This document shows, in pieces, positions 1-10,989 of a DNA stretch of 64,000 nucleotides (positions are counted from its first letter, which is position 1; each line of letters starts with the position of its first letter). The DNA is from Elmis aenea (Eukaryota; Arthropoda; Insecta; Coleoptera; Elmidae): positions 23,581,674-23,645,673 of the forward strand of contig OX393579.1 in assembly GCA_947652605.1 (NCBI GenBank), written 5' to 3'. Made by a program: the position numbers and the translations under genes. The notes below the pieces were generated by a model. That model made no database searches. It saw nothing but the letters and a program-made list of their open reading frames with translations, and was not told the origin of the DNA.

Positions 1-594
1 TTTTTTGTTTTTTTTTATCAATAGCGCAAAAACTTAAATTTTTTCAAGATTTTTCCATAGAATTGTTGTTCTTAAATAAGATCATTTTGACTTATTTAAC
101 CAACTCTGTATCTCTTACCGTTTACGAAATCCTCATGTACTATCAAATGGCCGAAAAATTAGCATAAAATGACAAAATGTAGGATTCTAAGTTTTGATGT
201 GTATTTAAAAGACGTTATTCAAGTAGCATTAATATGTTTTTGGTCAAAATCAGATTTTCTTACCTTGCCATTCATGTAAACAGTTAAATTCTTTTGTTTT
301 GATTTTATAAGAAAACAAACGCGATAAAAGTGTTTAACAGTAATTAATATTGGCATTTGTTGTCATTTCCAAGGCTTTTACTATTTAAAAATGTTGCAAT
401 TTCCCTTAACTTTATCAAAAATTCTTAACTCGAAAATTGTTGCAAATAGGTATAGGAAACGCTGATACAGATTGATGCAGAATGTAATTTTGCAGTAGAA
501 AATGAAAAAAAAGTTTGGGCATTGTATTTGAAAAAAACGAGTTTTGGTGGTATGAAGTTTTATTAAAAGAAAATTAAATTTTGGACACCCTGTA
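1..594. repeat. ITm-type repeat fragment with one CACCCTGTA end (copy 1)
   Basis: The right end reads GGACACCCTGTA at 584-594 and is followed by AT-rich DNA. This is the terminal signature (TACAGGGTG reversed) seen at many places in the window. Inside, TATCTCTTACCGTTT at about 109-123 resembles the subterminal block of the element at 43803-45290. The section 390-592 resembles 720-1017 (shared CCTATACCT and CATTGTATTTGAA motifs), so two related units lie in the same orientation. No left end is visible and the element may begin outside the window. The open frame at 381-650 (minus) falls inside this repeat and is not called as a gene. Confidence 0.5.
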
Positions 595-699
595 AGTAAT
601 GCATCGATTGCAAAAATTCCAGGATGTACTCCAAGGTTTCTTCTAGACATGGTCTAAATTTAAGCGTTTTTTTTTCAAAAATGGCGGCGTTACATAATA

Positions 700-1019
700 T
701 TAAGCATCACGATAAAAATCAAAAGATTTTCAAAAAAGTCCAAAAATCTTGAAAATGACTGCACTTAGGTATAGGGAACGATAATAAAAGTCCCTCTAAA
801 ATAACGTTTTAAATCCAAATACGCAATAAAAAATAGACCATTGTATTTGAAATAAGAAAGTAGACGTCAACTTCCGGTATTTCCGGAAGTGTCGCCATCT
901 TGAAAATATTTTCAATAAACACATCAGATGCCATTATGGTCATAACCAAAATTTCAGATCCATTCCTTTTTTCATTCTTCATATATTTTTATGTACCGGT
1001 CTCAATGAATCACCCTGTA
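700..1019. repeat. ITm-type repeat fragment with one CACCCTGTA end (copy 2)
   Basis: It ends in CACCCTGTATA at 1011-1021 and shares spaced motifs with 390-592, so it is a diverged member of the same family. A small palindrome, ACTTCCGGTATTTCCGGAAG, lies at about 870-889. No coding remains are seen. Confidence 0.5.
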
Positions 1020-2010
1020 TAACGTTTGCTGAAGTATTTTCTTAAAATACACATTATGTAATCGAAGTGGTAACGATGATCTCTTGGATATCTTGTACAT
1101 AAAAAACAAAAGAAAACAATTTCCTAATTAAGTGTTTAAACATAATATAGTTTTGTTGTTTTTAAAACATGTTGATTTATTATCGTTAACCGTTTATAAT
1201 TCTCTACTTCTTTAAACCCCGTGGTGAAAATGCTTTAGTTACATTTACATTATTTTGTTTATTAATGTTTGCGTGTAATATTTTGCAGCTGAGCGTTGCT
1301 ATTGATTATTTAAATTATATAACATTAACAGTAAATAACATTTAAAGACAGCGCGTGCACGGACTACTCAAATATAGATTTATGTAAATTTGCCCTTATC
1401 CTACAGGTTCCTGTTAGGTCATGTAATAGTTTTACCTGGACTTGCTTTGCTGATGTCGGTAGATGACACTACCGAGGATGTTGTCCGCTTAAAGCCGGGA
1501 ACAAGTAAATATTTGTACAACGTAACTTCCGAATTAGCGAGATCCTGTGCTTTTAGTAATTTATAGGTGATGTAGAATCGAATAACCAACTCCTCTTAAG
1601 TTTAAATTGAGGTAGAGGAATTTCGCAGAGAGTTTGTTTACTTAGAAATGTTAAACTGGGGGCTTATTTTGTAACTAAATACCAAAACCTTTAAATTGCA
1701 GACCTTACAATTATTAAAATAAAATCGCTTGTTATGATGTACATGCATTTTCATAAAAATCGATTCTTAAAATCACCGGTAACGTTTACTGATGTTTAAT
1801 TGGAAAGATTTTGTTTTTACACATAATTTCTTTACTTCTTATTTTTTTAAAAGATTAATATGTATGTCGTGCGTTCTAAATGTATCAATCTACTGCAAAT
1901 CTGATAACATTCTAAATTTTCATTTTGTATCGAATAACGACAAGTAAAGTTAGCGAGTGTTCGAATTATTAAAGTTGTAACATTTGAGTAAAAGAAGAAT
2001 TTTTAATATG
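1020..2010. other. AT-rich stretch, mostly featureless
   Basis: No repeat ends or RNA genes are seen. The only feature is the possible exon at 1407-1504, which is slightly richer in G+C than its surroundings. Confidence 0.5.
1407..1504 (+). CDS. Possible internal exon, unknown protein
   Basis: A pyrimidine-rich tract ending TTATCCTACAG precedes 1407, which fits a splice acceptor. A GT donor in AACAA|GTAAAT follows at 1505. The reading frame starting at 1408 is open through the segment and reads, among others, HVIVLPGLALLMSVDD and TEDVVRLKPGT. It has mixed hydrophobic and acidic content, unlike the lysine- and phenylalanine-rich frames typical of AT-rich noise. The protein is not recognised. 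The donor is only moderate (A at position -1) and the frame stays open beyond it to a stop near 1561. It could be an exon of a long-intron gene, or chance. Confidence 0.3.
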
Positions 2011-2012
2011 TA

Positions 2013-3306
2013 CAGGGTGGCCTATTTTCGATGCCCATACTGGGTATTATCTCGGTTATTATCAGAGATGAAAAAAAACTAAGTATAGGTACTCTAGGTA
2101 GTCTCGATTCTTTTTTCGAGAGAAATTCATTGCCGTAAACAGATTTTTGATATCTTTTTTAATTTTCGAAATATAGCCAAAAACCAATTTTTGGCACTTT
2201 TCAAAAATGTTAAATATCTCGCTTAAACGAAAAGATAGAGAAAAACGACATTTTTGGCATGGTTTTTGGTCCTATAGCGATGTTCAACTGTTTTTTACTC
2301 ATATCAATACTGATATATTACATCTAACTTTCTTATTTTAAATGGCAACCATAAGCAAATTATATATTTTTGAAAAGCGCAAAAAGTAAGCTTTGGATAT
2401 AAGTTAAAGCCAACTATGGTTGCCATTTAAAATAAGAAAGTTAGGTAATATATCAATATTTGTATGAGTAAAAAAGAATTGAATATCGCTATCTTATTAG
2501 GGACAAAAAACTATGCAAAAAATGTCTTAAAAGTTTTTGTTTAAGCGAGATATTTAACATTTTTGAAAATTGCCAAAAATGGTGTTTGTCTATATTTCAA
2601 AAATTAAGCAATTTTCAAAAATGTTAAATATCTCGCTTAAACCAAATGCTAGACGAAAACTTTAAGGACTTTTTTTTGCATGGCTTTTTGTGCTTATGGT
2701 TTTGTGGTTGTATAGCAATTATTTTAGTTCCATACTCGCAGTATTTAAGAGTTTATTTAACTTGTAATATGTGCTGTATTTTATTTGTCTTTTCAATTAC
2801 TAATAGTGTGGCATAATATACAGTGTGTTTAAAATTCGAAATTAAACATGAGTATCTTATTATAATAAATTGGAAATATCTTAAACGGTATAAAAAAAAA
2901 AGTATTTTATGACAACCAACTTTATTTTTTCTTATGGGCGCAATTTCTACTATTGACCTAATCGAATGGAATTTATTTTCTGAATTTATTGATGTATCAC
3001 ACATGGCATTTTACGTCTACAATTATTGTGAAATTTGTAAAATTGGGTGTTTGACAACAACCAATATAATTTAGGCGGCCCGGTCGTTATAGTTTATGTC
3101 GTTACCATGACAATTGACAACCAATCAACAATCAAACATCTCATTTTTCGGATTTTTCTAATTTTCTCGGATACCGTTTGCGATATTTCCAATTTCTTTT
3201 CGGATTAATAATGATAACCGATTTTAGCAGCTTTGCCAAATTTAAACCTATACTCTAGCTATTATTATAAGCGAGATCATGTTAAACTCGAATCGCAAAC
3301 ACCCCG
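2013..3306. mobile_element. Non-autonomous ITm element with internal foldback
   Basis: The left end is TA|CAGGGTGGCC at 2011-2022 and the right end is CACCCCG|TA at 3300-3308. Both are flanked by TA, as for Tc1/mariner-type insertion. An internal inverted repeat has arms at about 2155-2360 and 2405-2615, sharing ACTTTCTTATTTTAAATGGC and its complement. A third, direct copy of the arm starts near 2606. The subterminal block ATCTCGGTTATTATCAGAG (about 2050) matches the block found in other families, and TATAAGCGAGAT lies near the right end (3266-3277). The outermost TIR is short and imperfect. No transposase coding is visible, so 2013-3306 may be two fragments rather than one unit. Confidence 0.5.
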
Positions 3307-3308
3307 TA

Positions 3309-4649
3309 TATGCTATAAAATAAATTTGGTTCAAGTAAAAAATAGTAGGTACATGTAAGTAACGAAAGACACATAGAAAAGCCTTTACAAAAACTCTTCC
3401 TTCGCTGAAAAGTGGAAGGGAGGAACAATGATATAAAGAAACTAACTCATCTATGCTGAATAAACATTATTAATATCAAACTAAACAACTGCAATCCGAC
3501 AAACTTTGCTTAAACCGTAGCATACTTGTCATAACAGACTGTCGTTGCGTATGCCAATTAAAGTACGGTTTATTAAAACAATATTGAAGTTAAAAAACAT
3601 CTGAGGACTCCGAGCACTACGTTGTGACAAGAAAGAGTATTGAAGCGTCTAAAAAGCTTTTAATAATCACAAAATTATGATTTTTGGTCGTAAAATAATA
3701 AAGCACAACAAGTTATAAACTGTCAATTACTGCTGCGATCGTGTTTTGTTTAGTCAAATACAACGATTTTGTGAAAAATAGTAATTAATTTTAAACTTAA
3801 TTTTTACAGAAATTTTTCCATGTAGGTACCTATATGCTTATTTTTTAATGCACTATCGGACTTGTATGTTCAGGATCAATAAAAGAAGTATACTATGTAA
3901 TTTAAAAAAAAAAAGTTAGCTATCGCCCGCCATTCGGACATACTTCATCGTAAAAAAAATTATAACGTCATTGATACAGAATTTGCTGAGATTCACAAAA
4001 ATAAGAGGTTTATAGTTTTTTTTTTTTAAATATCAATTTTATAGGGATGCGACAGTCAAACTAAATCACCCGGTACACGTCGTTCATTGATTATGGACAG
4101 TAAACTCAATATGCAACAAATATTCCCCTAAACAGGAACGTGCATTTATATAAATTTTCTCGTTAACCTTTGGTATTTACATTTATAATTAAAAACTATA
4201 TAAAGTATGTGTATTCTCAAAACGTAAGTGCAGTCATAAACTTTTTTTATCAATACAGTATTCTAAATTACAATTTTAGAGGTTTTATAAAGGTGTGTTT
4301 TAACATTAGTTTTTTCCTATTACTTTTATATAAATTCGAACTTTTAGGTTGGTTTGAAACTTATCTCCTACATACATAAACGTATCTGCCTACATAATAA
4401 TAATTTGTTTAGTGGGAAATCAAGGACTTTCTGTACTTATTTTTTCAGAAATACCCTGGACTATATTTTTGCACACGTGTATTTGAGACGTTAAAAAATA
4501 ATTTGGTTTAGTAATTTTTTTACTGAAGTAGAAAATAGTAAGATTAGGATGTAAATATTTCTACAAATCGTCGTAAAATATTATACCAATTTCTCAGGCT
4601 AATCCCTGCAGGTAGGCTTGTAACTTGTTTTCTGTTCAGTTTATTTCAG
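3309..4649. other. AT-rich stretch without recognised genes
   Basis: Nothing beyond homopolymer runs (for example A-runs near 3905) and short chance frames such as 4170-4379, which is rich in F, Y, L and I as expected of AT-rich noise. Confidence 0.5.
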
Positions 4650-4699
4650 GAGGTCGTCCAGGATTACGCAAATACCCACGTAATAAAATGTCTCCCGAG
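4650..4699 (+). CDS. Possible 50-nt micro-exon
   Basis: It has the best splice-site pair seen in the window. The acceptor is a pyrimidine-rich tract ending TTTATTTCAG|G at 4649, and the donor is CCCGAG|GTAAGG at 4699/4700. Two frames are open. One reads GRPGLRKYPRNKMSPE, with an AT-hook-like GRP core followed by basic residues. The other reads EVVQDYANTHVIKCLP. The G+C content is above that of the flanks. I do not recognise the gene, and the frame cannot be decided without neighbouring exons. Micro-exons of this length occur in long-intron insect genes. Confidence 0.4.
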
Positions 4700-5271
4700 G
4701 TAAGGTCGTTTTGTTCTTGCTAAAATTATATTAAACAAACATTTCGACTCCAAGATAATCTTTTTAGCGATGGATCGTTATAGACGAGTATGAATTTACA
4801 TGAAAAGCGTTATCGAAAACACTGAACTAGGAAGTAAAAACTGTAAATGAGAATTATGAAAAAGGTATACATAAATTTTAATTAAAGTATTAAAAAGGTT
4901 GATGTGCAACACAATAAGCTGGTATCATCGCAGTTATAAAAGGCTGATGTAGGAAACTCGACGAGCTCGGCTCTAGTACAAAGACTCCGTTCATAATGCT
5001 GACGAGAAAAACTCGAAAGGCTAACGTTTAAACATGTTATTTTTAATATTAAGTCGGCACAGAAGCCGTTTACATCGTAATATTGTTAATAATATGGATA
5101 AAAGAACAAGACGTTAGCACTTACATTAACGGTAACCATAATGTTTTGTCAACAAGTTCATGGTGTTTGAGAAGATATCTTAAACCGAGATCATTGCGTT
5201 AACAAATTATCTTTAATCAAACATTTTTAATATACGCGATCTATACAAGAGTTTATTGAATCTGCTATGAT
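4700..5271. other. AT-rich stretch, nothing recognised
   Basis: It directly follows the possible donor site at 4700 and would be intron if that exon is real. No repeat ends are seen before the duplicated target ATAAATTTG at 5272-5280. Confidence 0.5.
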
Positions 5272-5280
5272 ATAAATTTG

Positions 5281-6003
5281 GGTTTGGTGAAAATTTCTCG
5301 AAAACAATTGCTCCAAGGAAAATTGCTCGAAAAATAGTTCCTCGTATGGAAAATCCCTCGAAAGGAAAATTGCGCGAATAACAATTCCTCGAAAGGAAAA
5401 TTGCTCGAATTAATGAAAATATATTTAATTTATATAAATACAAAATAATTAAATGTACTAGAAAAGTTGTTTACATTTGTTACACTTAGAAAAATATAAG
5501 GGTTGATGTAGTTATTTTTAATAATGCGCAAGTTACAAAAAAAATATTTTTTTTTAAAGATAAACATAGGCTGTGAAAACAAAAAAAAAACAAGGTGTAA
5601 AACTTTTTAAAACGCATTTGGTACTTGTTACGAAGGTTTCTTATTTGTTGTTGAGATAAACATGATGAATATTTATTTGAACATAAGATAACAACAATAT
5701 AGTCAGAATTAGCAGTTATGTAGTATATAATATTTTCAAATATTTATAGTGTTTATCTTAACAATAAATTGAGTAAGTGTACATGTATTTGTAAATAAAT
5801 ACATGTTTCTAAGTGTAAACAAATGTAAACAACTTTTCTAGTACATTTAATTATTTTGTATTTATAAAAATTTAATATTTTTTCATAATTTCGAGCAATT
5901 TTCCTTTCGAGGAATTGTTATTCGAGCAATTTTCCTTTCGAGGGATTTTCCATACAAGGAACTGTTTTTCGAGCAATTGTTTTCGAGCAATTTTCCGCAT
6001 CCC
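5281..6003. mobile_element. FB-like foldback element with 15-16-bp repeats in its arms
   Basis: Long inverted arms (about 5281-5497 and 5798-6003) surround a 300-bp centre. Perfect 9-bp direct repeats ATAAATTTG lie at 5272-5280 and 6004-6012. The outer ends align as GGTTTGGTGAAAATTTCTCG on the left and, as complement, GGGATGCGGAAAATTGCTCG on the right. The outer 130 bp of each arm is a run of degenerate 15-16-bp units of the type AAATTGCTCGAAAGGA. The inner part of the arms is nearly identical (GTACTAGAAAAGTTGTTTAC and its complement). Drosophila FB elements, allied to the Mutator superfamily, have long inverted repeats built of short tandem units and 9-bp duplications, so the class is inferred from structure. 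No transposase is present. The frames at 5213-5443 and 5883-6065 are arm shadows. Confidence 0.75.
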
Positions 6004-6242
6004 ATAAATTTGCCGATGTGGAGATAATACAGCTTTATCATGGTATTAATACTTTCTGCATTCACATATTTTTGTTACGGAAAATTCGACGAAAAGATAT
6101 TAATCCTAAGTAGCAAGCTTTGTAGAGTAGACTAGCCATCTAACTACGTATTATCTATTAGCGTTTTGACGAGTCGCCATAGCTAGATGTTAAGGTTTAG
6201 GATAATAAATATTAGGCATAAGCGTTGAATGTTTATGTTAAC

Positions 6243-7020
6243 AATATTATCCAAGTTGCTCGAAAAACTACTGCTAAAATGACTTAAAACAGTACCCGAT
6301 GAGAGAGAATTAATACCTAACCATCAGTTTGGATTTCGAAACCAATATAGTACAATAGAACAAGTGCATACGATTGTAAAGGAAATAAGCAATAACTTTG
6401 CATCTAAAAGATATTGTTCTGCAGTGTTAGATGTTAAATAAAAGTTTGACAAAGTATGGCATGTAGGACTATGCCCCAAACTAAAACGAAGTATTATCGT
6501 ATCATTTTTAAGAAATTATTTGATCTTACTTGAAAGGCAGATGGTTTCTATTCTAGTCAAGTGGAGATCAGATTTGCACCCCATTGCTTCTGGAGTAACG
6601 CAGGGCAGCGTGTTGGGGCCAGTACTCTACAATCTATTTACAGCTGACATACCTTCAACTAATTTAACAACTGTAGCCACATTTGCTGATGATACAGCCA
6701 TCTGATACCAACCCCGCCGTAGCATCTGCAAAACTGCAGAACAATTTGCATATGATTGAAAGTTGGCTACAAAAATGGAAACTACAAGTTAATACTTTTA
6801 AATCGTCACATGTTACATTCGTGTTGAGGAGAGGCAGTTACATTAAACAATAGTATCATACCTCAGGCCGATGACGTAAAATATTTGGGAATACATCTTA
6901 ATAGGAGGCTAACATGGCACAAGCACATTTTTATCAGAAGAAAACAGCTTGTAAAATCTATTGGCTTATTGGCAGAACATCTCAGTTACATATCGAAAAC
7001 AAGCTACTTCTCTAAATACC
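6243..7020 (+). pseudogene. Jockey-type LINE reverse transcriptase relic
   Basis: Translation with frame changes gives an ordered set of reverse transcriptase motifs. These are HQFGFR followed by STIEQVH (about 6323-6370), the motif A region with VLDV..KFDKVWH (about 6425-6463), GVTQGSVLGPVLYNLFT (about 6592-6642) and FADDTA (about 6682-6700). The catalytic aspartate pair is kept, but an in-frame stop lies in motif A (about 6434) and frame breaks occur near 6470 and 6705. Downstream, IESWLQKW and VKYLGI-like motifs support the thumb region. The motif style (ATFADDTA, PQGSVLGP-like) is that of jockey/CR1-group non-LTR elements. The endonuclease, ORF1 and 3' tail are missing, so this is a dead internal fragment. 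Confidence 0.85.
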
Positions 7021-7029
7021 ACACTGACG

Positions 7030-7401
7030 TTTAAATGACATTTGTTGATTAAGATTTTTTTTTTGTTTTTCACAGCACGCTTGAAAATTTTGTGAAACCT
7101 AACCTATTTTAGTTAAACTTCTATTTTTTATTTCTTATTAGTTTTGCACTAAAATTAACTTATGATTACATCATTGAATTCAGAAAAAAAAATGTCTACC
7201 AGATTAAGTAAAAACAAATAGATGGCGCCATTTGAGAAAAAAAATTGACTATCGTTTGACATTTAAGTTCAACTTGAAAAAAAATGAAATCCAATTCATC
7301 TTATAGTATTTGAAGAGCCATTTCATTGTGTTTTTTGTTCACCAAAATCGGACTACAAACAACGGAGTTACAGCTTGCGCCGTTTTTGGTGTGGCACCCT
7401 G
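7030..7401. repeat. ITm-type element fragment, right end
   Basis: It ends in GTGGCACCCTG|TA at 7391-7403. No matching left end is seen and the left limit next to the LINE relic is uncertain. It contains an ATGGCGCCAT palindrome near 7203. No coding remains. Confidence 0.4.
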
Positions 7402-7403
7402 TA

Positions 7404-8389
7404 TATTTAAAACAAAAAATGGCTTAGACGAGTATAATAAATTAATACAATAATTATTGTTCTCGGAATTTCAATGTACTTTTTTAAATTTTTAGATGGT
7501 GTGTCACAAGAAAATTTTAAATCCTTTATAAATTTCGTTGATGCTGCCTTTATTTTGCCTTATATAACAAGCTGATTTTAGACAAAGCGAAACTACAAGG
7601 CTAAGTTTTGTGTTCTTTTTCATTAAATATTTTATCTCAAAAAATATATTCCATGAGTGGTCAAAGGTCCTGAAATAGAACATTTTGCGATTTAGTAATG
7701 TAGTCTGCAAAGCATTTAGTTGCAGTTGTCCTCTAATAAATTTTGCATGTCGGTGGGATGTCGTAATGTTAAAAAATGTTTGTAATTAACCAATTGTAAA
7801 TCCCAGGACTGCACAAATTGAACGATTTTGATTGTAAATTTCAGCAATTTAAAAGCAAATTAATAGTTTTTGTCTGAGCCGGCGGACATCGATTATAGTC
7901 GGATTTAACACGTCATTGTGTTGCATTAAAACAAATGTTTTTGTAAATGGTCGTTTATTCGTACCTCACTGTTACTACCTTGAAATTTTGTGGAAAACCT
8001 TCATAAATGAGACGATAAAATGGAGTCATAAACAATGCATGCAATTAAAATTTTAAGGTTGTTATTAAATTTTAATGGCGTGCAATCGATTCAGATAGTC
8101 CAATATTTTGTTGCCATTGCGTGTTATCTGATAACAAATTTGTTGTTTAGTCGCTTAAAAATATGTTCAGTAATTTATTTAAGACACGTATGTAATGATT
8201 AAAGCAAATTAAAACAATAAAGATTTAAAAAATTATCCGTAACTGCGTCAAGAATTTTCGCATACTAAATAAACAAACAATTATTGGTATCAGATGATGC
8301 TTAGTATAATAAATAAATAACTTTAGTTTTATTCAGTTTAAAATTGGATGGGTACTTGTGATGACTGCATTTTATAACGTGTGTGACGT
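7404..8389. other. AT-rich stretch, nothing recognised
   Basis: Only short AT-driven frames (for example 7504-7710, minus) are present. No terminal repeats or RNA genes are seen. Confidence 0.5.
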
Positions 8390-8393
8390 TTAA

Positions 8394-9394
8394 CCCTTTC
8401 GCTACGACGGGCGACTATAGTTGCCCTATGCGAAACTCCGTCCATTTATTTTTAACTTGCGGTTTCAATATATTGTCACATGTACATATGATCAGGTAAA
8501 ATGGCGGATATTTCAGACTGTACTGTGTGACGGACCGTACTGTACATAGGCCGCACTTTTGTGGAAGAGTACCTATTACTCATATATTTATTGTTGTTAA
8601 TTATGGCTCGTGATCGTCTTTGTAATGTGGTTGGACCCTCAAACGTTGTTTTACGTAGTACACAGGTCTAGAGTACAGTAAGAAACAAATAAAACACAAC
8701 AATTTTAACAACAAACTCCTTTATTTTTCGACTGGCTGTACATTTCTCAGGGGGCGGTTCGTAACTACCAGTGCGACTGTCCCCAGATTTTAGGTTCCCT
8801 ATTGCTATCCCTTTTTTTATTGTAGTAGCATCTTTGTCATTCTTTTCTATAAACACAAATTTGTGCGAGTAGTTTGTTCTACTTATTATGTACAACTTTA
8901 TCAACAAATCGTTTGTTGATTGACGAAACCCAAATGCTGGCGTTGTAGGAACCAAGTTATGACCATAATATTTTAACGTTAATGTATTTTACTAAAGTTG
9001 AAATCCTCATAACTTGGCGCTGTTGAAGTGTTACATGTTTTAGTAACTGATGCATTAGCATTTTTTGCAATGTTATTCATTTAAAAGTAAATGAAATAAC
9101 ATTAAAATAAAATAAAATAATTGATCTCAGGCTATCACAACTGCTATCTCTGTTATTTATCGTTAAGAACAACCTTTCGATATTTAGTTTGCAATTCAGT
9201 TCATATTAAAAAAAAAAAAACGTCTTTTGGGCTCTCAGTTTAACTATTAGCTAGTTAAAAATGTGAGCACACCGGCGCGTCGTCTCGTTCAGTGGGATGT
9301 TTTAGCGGCGCTTCGTTCAGCGGCGTGCTCTATCGGAGAGAGCGCCTCGTTCGGCAGAGACGTTGTAACGGATAGCTCCGTCGTTGCGAAAGGG
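8394..9394. mobile_element. piggyBac-like non-autonomous element (TTAA-flanked)
   Basis: TTAA duplications lie at 8390-8393 and 9395-9398. The terminal inverted repeats are CCCTTTCGCTACGAC on the left and, as complement, CCCTTTCGCAACGAC on the right, differing at one base. CCC ends plus a TTAA target are the piggyBac hallmark. The right subterminal 130 bp is G+C-rich and carries three related units (CTCGTTCAGTGGGA, CTTCGTTCAGCGGC, CTCGTTCGGCAGAG), as is common for transposase-binding repeats. The left subterminal region contains GGCGACTATAGTTGCC, a short palindrome. The 1001-bp body has a 95-residue minus-strand frame (8668-8955) with no piggyBac motif I can recognise, so the element is called non-autonomous. 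Confidence 0.85.
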
Positions 9395-9517
9395 TTAATG
9401 GTCAAACAATCACCATTTGACATTTGTGACAACTTAAAACTATTTTAAAAATTTTCTTGATTTACTTTGCTTGTTGCTAATTTGTTGTATTGAAAAGTGG
9501 CAAAAACTGTGTAAAAT

Positions 9518-9990
9518 GGGTGCCGTACAATATCCCGACACCCAAAACCAGACGGTGATCGACGGTCAGTCTCCCGACAAACTTACTTATTGACAGTCTT
9601 AACTTCTCAAAACCCATCTTTCCGACAAACCAACAACCCAAAAAATAAAATGTAATAATTGAACAAATATACTTTGCCAACTATCTAATGTGTTGTTGTA
9701 ATGAAATATTATCAAGATGGTGGGTCAGGTTATGTAATTTTCATATGCTTTTGGAGTAAACAAATAGATAATATAATTTAGTTTTTAATTTTTATTTATG
9801 TATAATTATAGTACTCTGCAGCTCTCATATGTAATGGATAAAATGAATAAAATTCAGTTTGAAATGCTCTTTGGTTTAAATAATTCATTTTATTTTTTCG
9901 GGAAGTTGGACTGTCGGAAAATTAGTCTGAGAGTTGGCCGTCGGGGTGTTGACCGTCAAGAAGGTGGCTGTCGGGAATATGACCCAAGCC
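9518..9990. mobile_element. Second FB-like foldback, with TCGGGA-type arm repeats
   Basis: Inverted arms (about 9518-9655 and 9883-9990) share CATTTTATTTTTT at the inner edge and ATATCCCGAC/GTCGGGAATAT at the outer edge. The right arm splits into 15-16-bp units: TCGGGAAGTTGGACTG, TCGGAAAATTAGTCTG, TCGGGGTGTTGACCG, TCAAGAAGGTGGCTG, TCGGGAATATGACCC. The flanks TGTGTAAAA (9508-9516) and TGTCTGAAA (9991-9999) match at 7 of 9 positions, a possible decayed 9-bp duplication. The arms are clearly more diverged from each other than those of the element at 5281, so this copy looks older. The frames at 9477-9680 and 9798-10055 are arm and centre shadows. Confidence 0.6.
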
Positions 9991-9999
9991 TGTCTGAAA

Positions 10000-10989
10000 C
10001 AAGCCGCATGATTCACGATTTGTGTGATTTAAACACAACATGTATTACGGAATAATCGTTTATTACTACACTGATTACTGATAAAAGTAACCATTATTTT
10101 TTAGTTTTGAAGTAAAAAAAATATTGTGACATGAAATAAGCAACTTAATAAGATAAACCTGCACTCAAAATGTATAATTCATGTAAATAGAGTCACATAC
10201 ATAAAATTGTGTATCGAATAGACGCAACAGAGTTGCTTGCTGCATGGACAGCCGTGTGTTTAATATCTTAAGGTGGTTGTTTTTCAAATAACTTACAAAC
10301 TTGAAGTCTTGCCTCATCAGTAATTGCGGGTCTCAGTGACTGAACGCTTCCTTCCAAATTAATCATTCGTCAAAGACCAACTTCCAGTATTTCCTCACAG
10401 ACGACGCGGTATAATGCAGGACTATTAATCAACACGGAGCTGATTACTTGTCTTGTTGTCACGATTAGTGTAGGTTTATTGTGATACCGGATTAAGTTTA
10501 CATAACAGATCACGGGATATTCGATGTATAATCGGTTTAAGAGTTAAGAGAAACGATTAACAGACATTCTGATGAACGTCGTCAAGATGCTTTGAAAGTA
10601 TGTTGTCAGTTTAAAATATTTTGGGGAAGAGTCCGGAAAAGAATGATTAACGTTTTTAGTGTTGAAAAACATCGGTATTTTATTTGTCAATCATGTTTAG
10701 ACTTGATTGGTTGCCATCAAAATTTGTTAAAATGTAGTCCGAAATACTTTATATGTATAGGTACGATCAAGCCAAGCACGGTTGTCACTAATCGTAATGT
10801 ACAGATGTTTCGGATTTATCTCACAAAATCAAAATATTCTCACATTGGCACAATATCTAGCTGATATAAAAGATTATTTTTTGATCTTGATTATACAAGT
10901 GCATAGTCTTCATTTATTATTAAATAATGCTAAACTGCTTTTTTTACGTGCCGTTAGATAATTGTGAGCGCTTTTAAGAGTTTTTATTG
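10000..10989. other. Stretch without recognised genes
   Basis: A slightly G+C-richer part at about 10210-10480 gives a minus-strand phrase (SLRPAITDEARLQVCKLF) that looks coding-like but is broken by stops and not recognised. Nothing else is seen. Confidence 0.4.

Noticed and set aside
5213..6065. Two minus-strand frames of 60-76 codons
   Set aside because: They follow the repeat units in the arms of the foldback element and mirror each other.
8668..8955. piggyBac transposase fragment
   Set aside because: The 95-residue minus-strand frame lies inside piggyBac-like ends, but no conserved DDD-domain motif or cysteine-rich tail could be recognised.
9263..9448. Small arginine/serine-rich protein
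   Set aside because: The frame is in the G+C-rich subterminal repeats of the piggyBac-like element, starts with GTG and crosses the TTAA border.
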